Shown piece by piece: positions 28,124-38,823 of a stretch of 64,000 bases of DNA. The translations under genes were made by a program, and so were the position numbers. Source of the DNA: Roseibium salinum. GTDB lineage: Bacteria > Pseudomonadota > Alphaproteobacteria > Rhizobiales > Stappiaceae. The notes beneath the pieces are model-generated. The model saw only the letters and a program-made list of their open reading frames with translations. It did no database searches and was not told the DNA's origin. The DNA lies in the NCBI RefSeq assembly GCF_026240905.1, contig NZ_JAPEVI010000003.1:4218501-4282500 (forward strand), read 5' to 3'. Positions within the stretch are counted from its first letter, which is position 1, and each line of letters opens with the position of its first letter.

Positions 28124-28837
28124 TTACGGCAGCGGCATAGGGGACTGGCGCCTTTCGCGGTGGATCGTGTCGAGCCTCAGGGTGACGATCGCAAAGACGA
28201 CCCAGCTTGCGTGAAACGCAACACCGGCCAGCATGACCAGGTTGCCCGGGATCGGCCCGATGGCGGCACGCTCGAACGCCTGCGAAATGTCGGTCAGTTC
28301 CACCGGATGAATGGCGAGCTTGCCGTAATAGGCAATCGCCTGGATCGCCAGGATCCAGGAGTAGTTGCTGCGCAGTCGTCTGCCCGCGGCCCTGACCAGG
28401 CTGATATGGTAATGCGGTACCTCGTAATCCTCGGCGAGCATCCGGCTCCATTCGCCGATCCAAGGAACCTTCCTGCCCTGAAGCATCGGCGCGTAGAGGT
28501 CGCTCTCCATCAGCCGGGCTCGGGCGCGAAACAGGTTGTAGTAGCGGTAGCGCCTGGCTTCGAAGATCAGGAAGACGGTGACCAGAAGGCCGACCAGCAC
28601 CATCGGCAGGGGCGAGGCATCCTTGTTGGAAAAGGTTGCCGACAGGGCGATGCCGGTGGTGACGACGGCCCAGTTGGTGGTGTTGTCCAGCCGGGTGCGC
28701 CAATGGGTGCTGCGGAAAACTTCCGCCCGGTAAAGATGCGCAAGCGCACCGAGCGTGGCGGAGTCGATCTCCTGGTTGGGCCGATTTCTCTGATCGGAGT
28801 TTTCCTCCGGCTTGTTCGCTATGTCACGTTCTATCAT
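28124..28837 (-). CDS. DUF2270 membrane protein
   Basis: A 237-residue protein. The cytoplasmic N-terminus (DSATLGALAHLYRAEVFRST) leads into TNWAVVTTGIALSATF and LPMVLVGLLVTVFLIFEARRYRYYNLFRARARLMESD, then two more hydrophobic helices near the C-terminus. This pattern (HLYRAEV, RYRYY, RARLME) matches DUF2270. The family function is unknown. The ORF is open for another 115 codons upstream, but that part is Arg-rich and unlike the family, so ATG at 28837 is preferred. Confidence 0.78.
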   Translation of the reverse strand: MIERDIANKPEENSDQRNRPNQEIDSATLGALAHLYRAEVFRSTHWRTRLDNTTNWAVVTTGIALSATFSNKDASPLPMVLVGLLVTVFLIFEARRYRYYNLFRARARLMESDLYAPMLQGRKVPWIGEWSRMLAEDYEVPHYHISLVRAAGRRLRSNYSWILAIQAIAYYGKLAIHPVELTDISQAFERAAIGPIPGNLVMLAGVAFHASWVVFAIVTLRLDTIHRERRQSPMPLP

Positions 28838-29160
28838 TCCCAAAACGTAAAACCAAAATGCAATCCGGTCGAGCATTCCGTTAGCGTTCAATGGCCGCAA
28901 TAGCGTACGAGCGGTTGCAATCGGGTCGAACTTCGTGAATATCGCGACATTAGATAGGAGACACAGGCGGGCTGGTGAAGCAGAACTAGTGCATGTATTC
29001 GCAGACATCCCAAGCAATCGTTGCCTGTCGGAGAGCGGCGCTCGCCTTTCTTTTCGCAACCTAGGTGACCGGTTTTGCCATCGATACCGCCGGGAAAAGA
29101 CACGGTCAGCGCTGTTCAGTTTTCTTTTTTCTGACTTTCGATTCTGAGGGTATTTAATCC
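28838..29160. other. 323-base intergenic region with falling GC towards its right end
   Basis: This divergent region separates DUF2270 from the AT-rich membrane gene. No conserved ORF or palindrome was found. Base composition changes sharply near 29110-29160, where the low-GC block starts. Confidence 0.45.
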
Positions 29161-29907
29161 ATGTATTATGAGAAAATTTCAAAAAATCTATATAAGGATG
29201 TGTTTTTTATCATAACTAATTATTGGGTTATCTTTATTTCTATTTGTGCTATGAAGATTATATTCTATTTTTTGTTTGATTTTATGGATGACCTGCCAGA
29301 TTTTGTTTCTTTTCTGATCTATCTTGCTGCATTTGGATTATTTGAATACGTATTATCCGCCATTGCGATCAATCTTCAGCTGAAAGACAAAAGAATATTC
29401 GGAACATTTGCCGGATTTATGGGTCGTAACTTCCTGATTATCTCGCTGTTCTATCTGATCTTTTATGAGTCGGTCGCGTTCATTTCAGAGGAATACGCAA
29501 ATATTTTGAATTACGATATCTTTATCTCCGTCGTCTACCAATCCGTAATCGATCTGATCTATCTGGTAACATTTGGGATTTATTTCGCTGAATACGTAAA
29601 GGATGGCTCGTCTGACCCGCTCGGTTCGATAAAATCGGGCATCAAGCATATCCGCGACATAATCGTACTCTTCTTCAAGGGCTTGGTTCCCCTGGCATTT
29701 TTTATCATCTTGATGAGTGTGGTAGTGACTGTGTTTTATGCGGTCTTTCAGGAAACAGCCATTGCCGAATTTGTGACCCAGTCCCGGCTGCTTTACCTCG
29801 TTTTTGCTGCAATCGAAGCAACTGAGATCGTCATGCTCTCCGTGATCGCCGCGCGTCTTTACTGGGCCAACCGGGGCGGTCCGCCTATTGAAGAGATCTT
29901 CGACTGA
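29161..29907 (+). CDS. AT-rich multi-pass membrane protein of unknown function
   Basis: A 248-residue hydrophobic protein with about six predicted helices (for example VIFISICAMKIIFYFLF, FVSFLIYLAAFGLF, FLIISLFYLIFY and LAFFIILMSVVVTVFYAV). I do not recognise the family. The layout loosely recalls YciC/UPF0259-type helical bundles but no motif supports this. The first 400 bases are strongly AT-rich, with codons such as TTT, ATA and AAA that neighbours avoid. The last 250 bases look like the host. The composition suggests recent transfer or poor adaptation. A GAGGG site lies about 11 bases before the ATG. It is convergent with tex. Confidence 0.65.
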   Translation: MYYEKISKNLYKDVFFIITNYWVIFISICAMKIIFYFLFDFMDDLPDFVSFLIYLAAFGLFEYVLSAIAINLQLKDKRIFGTFAGFMGRNFLIISLFYLIFYESVAFISEEYANILNYDIFISVVYQSVIDLIYLVTFGIYFAEYVKDGSSDPLGSIKSGIKHIRDIIVLFFKGLVPLAFFIILMSVVVTVFYAVFQETAIAEFVTQSRLLYLVFAAIEATEIVMLSVIAARLYWANRGGPPIEEIFD

Positions 29908-29924
29908 GAAAATACGCACGGGTG

Positions 29925-29963
29925 AGATCGGCCCTCGGTTCCTGAAATACCGCAGGCCGATCT
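29925..29963. terminator. inverted repeat between convergent genes
   Basis: AGATCGGCC (29925-29933) and GGCCGATCT (29955-29963) form a perfect 9-bp stem with a 21-base loop, between the orphan membrane gene and tex. There is no clear T run on either strand, so termination is uncertain. Confidence 0.4.
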
Positions 29964-29979
29964 GAGGTCAGATATCCGT

Positions 29980-32430
<2,451 letters not shown>

Positions 32431-32737
32431 TTACGCGGTGACTTTCGGTGAGCAGTTCGGTGCCGCAGACGATAAGCCGCTCGAATGCGGCGGAAAAGGG
32501 ACGGGGGCCCTCCGTCCACCGGCAATTGTCCCGACCGGCCCGTTGGGCGGGTAAAGAGCGGGGCTTTGCACGCATTTGTCGGTTGCTTTTTGTCAATCTT
32601 ACCATGAGGAATGCAACAAATTATGCATTTTGCATGCTACGTTAACGGCAATTCTTTGGGTCAGGGTGTCGTGAGTGGGTGTGCAGGCCGCACCGCCGGG
32701 CGGGCTGATGCGGTTTGTTTATAGAAAGGCGAGGTCC
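32431..32737. promoter_or_regulatory. tex/TetR divergent region with ATGCA palindrome
   Basis: ATGCA (32623-32627), TTT and TGCAT (32631-32635) form a perfect 5-3-5 inverted repeat about 100 bases before the TetR start. Another ATGCA lies at 32611. TetR-family regulators usually bind palindromes in their own divergent promoter region, so this is a candidate autoregulatory site. Nothing else was recognised in the 307 bases. Confidence 0.35.
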
Positions 32738-33388
32738 ATGCCACGAGGGCGGCCGAGAAAAGTGAACACCAGGGACGCCCTGCACTCGGTAATGATCGCC
32801 TTCTGGCAAAACGGCTATTCGGGAACCTCGATGAGCGATCTGGCCGAAGCGTCGGGCATGGCCAAACCCGGTCTCTATGCCGCTTTCGGCGACAAGGAAG
32901 CGCTGTTTGAAAAGGCCCTGCTTCATTACTTCGAAACCTATGGCGGTCCGGTGTTCGCGCGGCTGGGTGCGGCGAAGAAACATGTGATTGAGGACCTGCG
33001 CGATTTCCTGGGCGCCGTTGCCGACCTGACGCTGGACAAGAGCACGCCGACCGGCTGCTTTCTGGTCAATGCTCTGGTCGACTGCACCTATGGCTCGGAA
33101 CGGCACCGGGAAGTCGTCATCGGTTTGAAGGGGTCCCGGCACACGGCCATCAGGGAGCGTCTGTTAAAGGCCGTTGCGGCGGGTGAAATGCCGGCCGATG
33201 CGGATGTCGACCGGGTGGCGACGTTCGTGGACGGTCAGTTTTCCGCAATTGCCCTGCTTGGCCGGGGCGGCAGCTCCGAGGCGGACCTCAGGACCTTCAT
33301 CGAAACGGGCCTGTCGGCGCTGCCCGTCGACCGGGGTGCGGAGACATTCGACGAGACCGATCCCGGCAGGCCTACCTTACGACGGTGA
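32738..33388 (+). CDS. TetR-family transcriptional regulator
   Basis: A 216-residue protein. The N-terminal HTH is MPRGRPRKVNTRDALHSV, then FWQNGYSGTSMSDLAEASGMAKPGLYAAFGDKEALFEKAL, the standard TetR DNA-binding block. The C-terminal ligand/dimer domain contains TPTGCFLVNALVDCTYG, resembling the TetR_C_16/AcrR-type branch. The ATG at 32738 with AAAGGCGAGG upstream is chosen over an in-frame start 63 bases earlier. Its target is not adjacent in an obvious way; tex (divergent) is housekeeping. Its last 17 bases overlap the convergent helicase gene. Confidence 0.88.
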   Translation: MPRGRPRKVNTRDALHSVMIAFWQNGYSGTSMSDLAEASGMAKPGLYAAFGDKEALFEKALLHYFETYGGPVFARLGAAKKHVIEDLRDFLGAVADLTLDKSTPTGCFLVNALVDCTYGSERHREVVIGLKGSRHTAIRERLLKAVAAGEMPADADVDRVATFVDGQFSAIALLGRGGSSEADLRTFIETGLSALPVDRGAETFDETDPGRPTLRR

Positions 33389-34493
33389 TGCGTTCGGCGG
33401 CTCGGGTCACCGCCGTATAGAGCCAGCGGCTCCTGTGCTCGCGGAACGCCCAGCTTTCGTCAAACAGGACCACGTCATCCCATTGCGAACCCTGGGCCTT
33501 GTGCACGGTCAGCGCATAGCCATAGTCGAACTCGTCGGCCTTGCGGCGGATCGCGTAGGGGATGGCCTCCGCGCCGTCTTCGAACATGGCGGGCAGCACT
33601 TTCACCTTCACGTTCGTCTTGCTGATCTCGTCTTCGGAGGCGACATCGAAGCGCAGCGTATTGCCGCGTGGCGGCCGCAGCCGCTTCACCGTCCACAGGC
33701 CGCCGTTGAGGAGGCCCTTGGTCTTGTCGTTGCGCAGGCAGACGAGCTTGTCGCCGACAGAAGGCATCGGGGTGGTGAACCCCTTCAGCTCGCGGATGCG
33801 GCCGTTGTAGAGGCGCCGGGTCTTGTTGGTGCCGACCAGCACCTGGTCCGCGGCGAGGATCTGCTCCTTGTCGATGTCGCGGCGGTGAATGACCATGCTC
33901 TCGCCGAATTCGCCGTAATCGAGCTGACCGCCCTCGCGGATGGTCATCGACATGCGCACGATCGGGTTGTCCTGCGCCTGGCGGTGAACCTCGGTCAGCA
34001 TCATGTCCGGTTCGGCCTCGGTGAAGAAGCCGCCGCCCTTGACCGGCGGAAGCTGCGCCGGGTCGCCGAGCACCAGAACGGGCGTGCCGAACGAGAGCAG
34101 GTCCTTGCCCAGCTCCTCGTCGACCATGGAACATTCATCGATCACGATCAGGCGCGCGGTCGCGGCTGCACTGTCCCGCTTGATCGCAAATTGCGGGCCG
34201 GTGTCCTCTTCGTCGTCGTCCGTGTCCTCTTCTTCCTTGGCGGAGCGGGGACGGTAGATCAGGGAGTGGATGGTTCCGGCATCTTCACAGCCCTTCTGGC
34301 GCAGCACATGGGCGGCCTTGCCGGTGAACGCGCCGAAACAGACATCGCCGTCGATATCTTCCGCCAGATGGCGGGCGAGGGTGGTCTTGCCCGTGCCCGC
34401 GAAGCCGAACAGACGGAACACCTGCCGGTCGCCGCGCTTCAGCCAGGCGGCGGCCTCCTTCAGGGCTTCATCTTGTTGGGGGGACCAGGCCAC
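33372..34493 (-). CDS. small RecD/Dda-like ATP-dependent helicase
   Basis: A 373-residue superfamily 1 helicase. Motif I is FRLFGFAGTGKTTLARHL, motif Ia GAFTGKAAHVLRQKG, motif II LIVIDECSMVDEEL, motif III PVLVLGDPAQLPPVKG, and the C-terminal UvrD-like motifs are YGYALTVHKAQGSQWDDVVLFDE and RWLYTAVTRAAERI. An acidic insert (EEEDTDDDEED) lies between motifs Ia and II. The GTG start at 34493 follows a strong AAGGAG site; the longer ORF to 34577 lacks one. The core resembles Dda and the C-terminal half of RecD2. The cellular role is unassigned; repair or processing is likely. Confidence 0.85.
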   Translation of the reverse strand: MAWSPQQDEALKEAAAWLKRGDRQVFRLFGFAGTGKTTLARHLAEDIDGDVCFGAFTGKAAHVLRQKGCEDAGTIHSLIYRPRSAKEEEDTDDDEEDTGPQFAIKRDSAAATARLIVIDECSMVDEELGKDLLSFGTPVLVLGDPAQLPPVKGGGFFTEAEPDMMLTEVHRQAQDNPIVRMSMTIREGGQLDYGEFGESMVIHRRDIDKEQILAADQVLVGTNKTRRLYNGRIRELKGFTTPMPSVGDKLVCLRNDKTKGLLNGGLWTVKRLRPPRGNTLRFDVASEDEISKTNVKVKVLPAMFEDGAEAIPYAIRRKADEFDYGYALTVHKAQGSQWDDVVLFDESWAFREHRSRWLYTAVTRAAERITVVR

Positions 34494-34664
34494 GGGGCGC
34501 TCCTTACGATTGCAGAGGGAGTTGCTTACCCTGATTTGACTGATTCCGCCAAGACCGAATGGCCGATGGTCGGGCATTTCTGTGTCCTGCCGGCCGGTGC
34601 CCTTCAGTAAGGACCGACTCTCTTTCCCGACAAGTCCGGCTTGTGCGAAGGCTTCAGCGAACGG

Positions 34665-35987
34665 CTACCCCAGCACCGAAAACGAACTCTCCTTCGTCAG
34701 GTCGCGCTTTCTGGAAAAGGTTGCCGTGTTGAGCGTGTGGTCGACATTGTGCAGCCGGAATTGCAGCGGGTCGGCGTCATGGTCGCCGCCTTCCTCGCAA
34801 TAGTCGATCAGCGCCGCCATCAGGCGCCCGGCCACCGGGGCGTTCTTGAACTGATTGCCGCTGGTGCCGATGGCCAGGTAATAGCCGTCGATGTCGCTAC
34901 GGTCATAGATCGGCAGCCAGTCGTCGGTGGCATCGTAGAGATCGGCGACACCGACCGGGTGCTGCGACACGCCGAGCTCCGGCAGGCGCTGCGAGTAGCG
35001 GTAGGCATAGGTCAGGGCCCGGTCGGTCAGGTCGCGGGGAAAATCATCCGGGTCTTCCTCCACAGGCGGATCGCAAGGTGGGTTTTCGCTGCCGATCATG
35101 ATCTGCCCGCCGCTGCCGGGCTTGATGTAGCAGGCGATGTCGCTGTCGGACACGATCAGGCCCTCGCGCGAATAGCCGAGCCGTTCCGGCGGCCTGACCT
35201 GTACGACTTCCTGGCGCAGCGGCCGGTGGCCGATCCTGATGCCCGGATCACCATCAAGAAGGGCATTCACCTTGCCTGAGTGGGGGCCGGCGACATTGAT
35301 GACGACACGGGATCTGAGGAAGTCACCATTATCGCAGACGACACCGGCCACCCGGTTGCTGTCGACCGGTATCTTCACGACCTTCGTGTTAAAACGGAAC
35401 TCGGCGCCGTGCCGCGCGGCCGCGTCCTTGAGGTTCCGGGCGGCGATCTGCGGATCGTCCACATAGCCGCCGGCCGGAAAGAAGGTGCCGCCTGCAATCC
35501 GGCCGCCGCTCGGGGCGCCGAATTCATCGTGATCCATCTTCTTCGCCGGGGCGAAACATTCCAGGTTGTATCCGGGCATGCGGCGGCGGATCTGGTCGGC
35601 GGGCCAGTCCTCATAGGCAATGCCGAGCGTGTCGGCGTGTTTGAGCACGCGGTCCAGGTAATTGTTGGCGGCGGTCTTCATCACCAGCGTTCCGGTCTCG
35701 ACAAAGCGTGCCAGGCCGGTGTCGTCCTCGGCGCCCAGATAGTCCTGCCAGTTCTTCCAGTCGTGATAGCCCTCAAGCGCCATCGCGGTGCCGTCCAGGG
35801 TGGAGTAGTAGGTGCGGATGACAGCCGCGGAGGAGGAGGTCGAGCCATAGCCCGCCGCCGGCAGGGCATCGACATTCAGCGTCCTGCGGCCTCTGCGCGC
35901 CAGCGCATAGGCGATCGCACAGCCTATGATGCCTGCTCCGATGATGACGGCGTCGTAGTCGGCGTCAGGGGCGTGGGAATTGGACAT
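34665..35987 (-). CDS. sarcosine-oxidase-like FAD-dependent oxidoreductase
   Basis: A 440-residue DAO-fold flavoprotein. FAD binding is YDAVIIGAGIIGCAIAYALARRG, then GYGSTSSSAAVIRTYYST, the loop typical of SoxB/sarcosine-oxidase-like enzymes. The C-terminal part, DLYDATDDWLPIYDRSDIDGYYLAIGTSGNQFKNAPVAG, is also of that type. It probably oxidises an N-methylated or secondary amine. No SoxA, SoxD or SoxG gene is adjacent, so it is not a heterotetrameric sarcosine oxidase locus. AGGAAG precedes the ATG at 35987. The mttB/dimethylglycine genes lie a few kilobases away. Confidence 0.8.
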   Translation of the reverse strand: MSNSHAPDADYDAVIIGAGIIGCAIAYALARRGRRTLNVDALPAAGYGSTSSSAAVIRTYYSTLDGTAMALEGYHDWKNWQDYLGAEDDTGLARFVETGTLVMKTAANNYLDRVLKHADTLGIAYEDWPADQIRRRMPGYNLECFAPAKKMDHDEFGAPSGGRIAGGTFFPAGGYVDDPQIAARNLKDAAARHGAEFRFNTKVVKIPVDSNRVAGVVCDNGDFLRSRVVINVAGPHSGKVNALLDGDPGIRIGHRPLRQEVVQVRPPERLGYSREGLIVSDSDIACYIKPGSGGQIMIGSENPPCDPPVEEDPDDFPRDLTDRALTYAYRYSQRLPELGVSQHPVGVADLYDATDDWLPIYDRSDIDGYYLAIGTSGNQFKNAPVAGRLMAALIDYCEEGGDHDADPLQFRLHNVDHTLNTATFSRKRDLTKESSFSVLG

Positions 35988-36268
35988 CGCGATCTTCCTC
36001 GTTTGTCCCGCAAGCACAGTCGAGTGTCCACAACTTGTCCAGAGGCGAGACCGCCAATCTGTGTTCTGAAACGGTCAGACTTCATGTCCGAACGCTCTAT
36101 ACGACGACAAAACACATCAATTGTTTATGAAAGTCACAATTTGATGGGTTTTGATAACGTCTGCGGATTTTGTTCCAAAGTCTCCAATTGAACTCACCAG
36201 TGGCCAGACTCATAGTGTGCACAGGCCAATTCGATTCGGGCCGAAGTTTCAAACAATTGGAGTAAAGC

Positions 36269-37186
36269 GTGCCGCGCAAAAGTATTTGCGAATGGCCGAC
36301 GCTGGCCCTCATTCTGGGCGCGTCGGTAACATGGATGGTGTTGATCGGTTTTTACAGTGAACTCGGCGGGTGGATCGTCTGTCCGCTTGCAGCCGTGCTG
36401 GTGACGTTGCAATCGTCCCTGCAGCATGAAGTCCTTCACGGACACCCGACCCGCAATGGAGCTTTCAACGAAGCGCTGGTCTACTGCCCGCTTGGCACAT
36501 TCATCCCCTACCGCCGGTTCAAGTCGCTCCATCTGCGCCATCACAACAACGACCGGCTCACGGATCCTTATGACGATCCGGAGAGCTTCTATCTTGCCTG
36601 GCGGGACTGGCAGAGGCTGCCGGGCCTCATCCGGGCCGTCCTGACCGTCAACAACACCTTGCTCGGCCGCCTGCTGATTGGACCGGCCGTGACCCTCGTC
36701 GGGTTCTACGGCTCCGAGCTCCGCCTGCTGCGCGCCGGTGACAGGGCGGTGCGGCAGGCCTGGATGCATCACCTGGCGGGCGTCCTCCCGGTCGTGCTCT
36801 ACGTGACCCTGGTTGGCGGCATGCCCGTCTGGCTCTATCTTCTGGGCGTCGCCTATCCAGCCATGAGCCTGTTGATGCTGCGCACCTTTGCCGAACACCG
36901 TGCCCACGAAAACGCCGAGGCCCGCTCGATCATCGTCGAATTCTGCCCGGTTTTCTCGCTGCTCTTTCTGAACAACAACCTGCATGTGGTCCATCATGCC
37001 CATCCGAGGGCGCCCTGGTATCATCTGCCGGTTCTCTACCGGAGCGCGCGCGACGAGTGGCGGCGGCGGAACGAGGGTTATGTGTTTGCCAGTTATCTCG
37101 ACCTGGCGAAGGGTTATTTCTTCAAGGTCAAGGAGCCGGTTGCCCATCCACTCAGGCGCCGGGACCGCGACGAGGCGATGTCTTGA
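36269..37186 (+). CDS. fatty acid desaturase family membrane di-iron enzyme
   Basis: A 305-residue membrane protein with all three histidine boxes: HEVLHGH, HLRHHNN and HVVHHAHP (preceded by LFLNNNL). The His-box spacing and hydrophobic pairs fit the desaturase/hydroxylase superfamily, which inserts double bonds or hydroxyls using O2. The substrate is unknown. GTG at 36269 follows TTGGAG. The stop codon overlaps the start of a PhnD-like gene (TTGA), so the two are translationally coupled. Confidence 0.85.
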   Translation: MPRKSICEWPTLALILGASVTWMVLIGFYSELGGWIVCPLAAVLVTLQSSLQHEVLHGHPTRNGAFNEALVYCPLGTFIPYRRFKSLHLRHHNNDRLTDPYDDPESFYLAWRDWQRLPGLIRAVLTVNNTLLGRLLIGPAVTLVGFYGSELRLLRAGDRAVRQAWMHHLAGVLPVVLYVTLVGGMPVWLYLLGVAYPAMSLLMLRTFAEHRAHENAEARSIIVEFCPVFSLLFLNNNLHVVHHAHPRAPWYHLPVLYRSARDEWRRRNEGYVFASYLDLAKGYFFKVKEPVAHPLRRRDRDEAMS

Positions 37187-38010
37187 CTGGACGGGTCCAT
37201 CACGCCGTCCGCCTGCCGATGTATGACTGGCCGCAGGTGCGCGCGGCGACCGAAGACCTCGAGGCCGCGCTGCAATCGGCCCTCCTCGACGCGCTTGAGC
37301 TGACGCCGGACCGGCTTCGGCCCTGGCCGGAAGACATGGATCTTGCCGAGGCCTGGGCGCATCCGGACGTTCTCCTGACGCAGACCTGCGGGTATCCGCT
37401 GACCCATGCGCTGAGCGGCAAGGTCAGGCTCCTCGGCGCGCCGCATTACGCGGCGCCGGACTGCGACGGGCCGCGCTACTGCAGTCAGATCGTGGTGCGA
37501 CGGGACAGCGCTTTCAGCAAACTGGAAGACCTGCGCGGCGCCCGCGCCGTCTTCAACAGCCCGGACAGCCAGTCCGGTATGAACGCGTTTCGCCATACGG
37601 TCGCCGGGGTCGCGGAAGAGGGACGCTTCTTCTCGGAGGTGACGTCCAGCGGCGGCCATCTTGCGTCCCTTCGCGCCGTTGCCGAGGGAGACGCGGATGT
37701 CGCCGCAATCGATGCGGTCTGCTGGCACCTGGCCTGCCGGGAAATGCCGGAGCTTGCCGGACGGCTGAAACCGATTGCCCGGACAGGGTCCGTTCCGGTC
37801 CTGCCGCTGATCACGTCCTCGCGGTTCTCCGACAGCGAGGCCGGTCTGATCACTGAAGTTATCGAAGCCGTCTTCGCCGCACCGGAAACGCAGGCAAGCC
37901 GCGCGCGGCTCGGCATTCACGGCTTTTCCAGGCTGTCGACCGCGGACTATGCCGGCATCCTGCGGATGGAGCGGGAAGCCGCGGAGCTTGGCTATCCGGC
38001 CCTCGCGTGA
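37183..38010 (+). CDS. PhnD-like phosphate/phosphonate-binding fold protein without signal peptide
   Basis: A 275-residue protein with the PhnD-like periplasmic binding fold: RLPMYDWPQVRAATEDLEAAL at the N-terminus, LLTQTCGYPLTHAL, QIVVRRDSAFSKLEDLRGAR, FNSPDSQSGMNAFRH and GDADVAAIDAVCWHL. It has no signal peptide and no permease or ATPase beside it, so it is probably not an ordinary transport component. TTG at 37183 overlaps the desaturase stop and has GAGG upstream; ATG at 37219 would cut into the conserved start. Function unknown; it may sense or bind a small anionic ligand. Confidence 0.75.
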   Translation: MTGRVHHAVRLPMYDWPQVRAATEDLEAALQSALLDALELTPDRLRPWPEDMDLAEAWAHPDVLLTQTCGYPLTHALSGKVRLLGAPHYAAPDCDGPRYCSQIVVRRDSAFSKLEDLRGARAVFNSPDSQSGMNAFRHTVAGVAEEGRFFSEVTSSGGHLASLRAVAEGDADVAAIDAVCWHLACREMPELAGRLKPIARTGSVPVLPLITSSRFSDSEAGLITEVIEAVFAAPETQASRARLGIHGFSRLSTADYAGILRMEREAAELGYPALA

Positions 38011-38163
38011 GCGGTTCGGCGCAGCCGTCAACCGGGACAGCAGTCCTGCCCGATTGTTTACCATAGGCATTCTTTTCAGGGAGAAACAGGCGGAACGGCT
38101 GGCGCAAACGTTAATGAAGAGTTACGATTCTCGGTAAACAAATCATTAACGGTGAGACGCGTC

Positions 38164-38472
38164 ATGAAACTGGTCTGCAAAACTCTCCTCGCCGCAGCCG
38201 GGCTCGGCATCGCCCTCGGCAGCACCGCCCTGGCGGAAAGCGGCACGCTGCGCATCGTGCATGACGAGCCTTACGGGGCCATCGTCACCAAGGAAGCCGG
38301 TGTCCTGGTCTTCCGCGGCCTGCCGCCGACCCGCAAGGTCATCGTCAATCCGGGCGGCAAAACCCCACTGGAACTGAAGCAGACCGAGGTGAACGAGACC
38401 AACGTGGTGGTGTTCGCCAACCAGGCGGAGTACGCCAACGCGCTCGGTGCGAAGATCATCCGGTTGAAGTAG
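38164..38472 (+). CDS. small secreted protein of unknown function
   Basis: A 102-residue protein with a clear signal peptide (MKLVCKTLLAAAGLGIALG, cleavage near STALAE), followed by about 77 residues of mixed strand-rich sequence (GTLRIVHDEPYGAIVTKEAGVLVFRGLPP). I do not recognise the family. GTG at 38152 is an alternative start, four codons earlier; GGTGAG upstream of ATG 38164 supports the latter. A CtrA-like and a GANTC site lie just upstream. Confidence 0.65.
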   Translation: MKLVCKTLLAAAGLGIALGSTALAESGTLRIVHDEPYGAIVTKEAGVLVFRGLPPTRKVIVNPGGKTPLELKQTEVNETNVVVFANQAEYANALGAKIIRLK

Positions 38473-38514
38473 GACTTCGCTGCTTGGGCGAGCCCGATAC
38501 AGTCAGTCGATTGG

Positions 38515-38770
38515 GAGTTCGCTGCGCTCGCGCTGATGTCTGGGTTCCGGATCTGCGCGCAGCGTCCGCTGCACTTGTCCGGAATGACGGTGGGTGTGGT
38601 AATGGCCGTTGGATAGCTCCACCGGTGAGCGGAACCTGAAGCCGGTCATGCCTTTCCGGAGGGTTCGAAATTGACACTCTCACAACGAACTCTGCCGTCA
38701 TTCCGGACAAGCGAGGCGAAGCCGAACGCAGATCCGGAATCCAGAGTTCAGCGTGAGCGCAGCGAACACA
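38515..38770. repeat. pair of about 75-base inverted intergenic repeats
   Basis: The segment 38515-38590 (GTTCGCTGCGCTC..., TTCCGGATCTGCG..., CTTGTCCGGAATGACGG) reappears inverted at 38694-38770 with most bases conserved. Each arm also has its own TTCCGGA/TCCGGAA symmetry. The spacer is about 100 bases. This looks like a REP/MITE-type dispersed element of the kind common in hyphomicrobial intergenic regions. It fills most of the 351-base gap between the small secreted protein and the dimethylglycine-dehydrogenase-like gene; no ORF is supported there. Confidence 0.75.
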
Positions 38771-38823
38771 CAAATCCATCGAGAAAAGTCCGTGACGGGA
38801 GAGCGGTTCCGACCGCCACCGCC

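Noticed and set aside
28838..29182. N-terminal extension of the DUF2270 gene
   Set aside because: The extra 115 residues are Arg/Ser-rich and run into the AT-rich region; family members start near ATG 28837.
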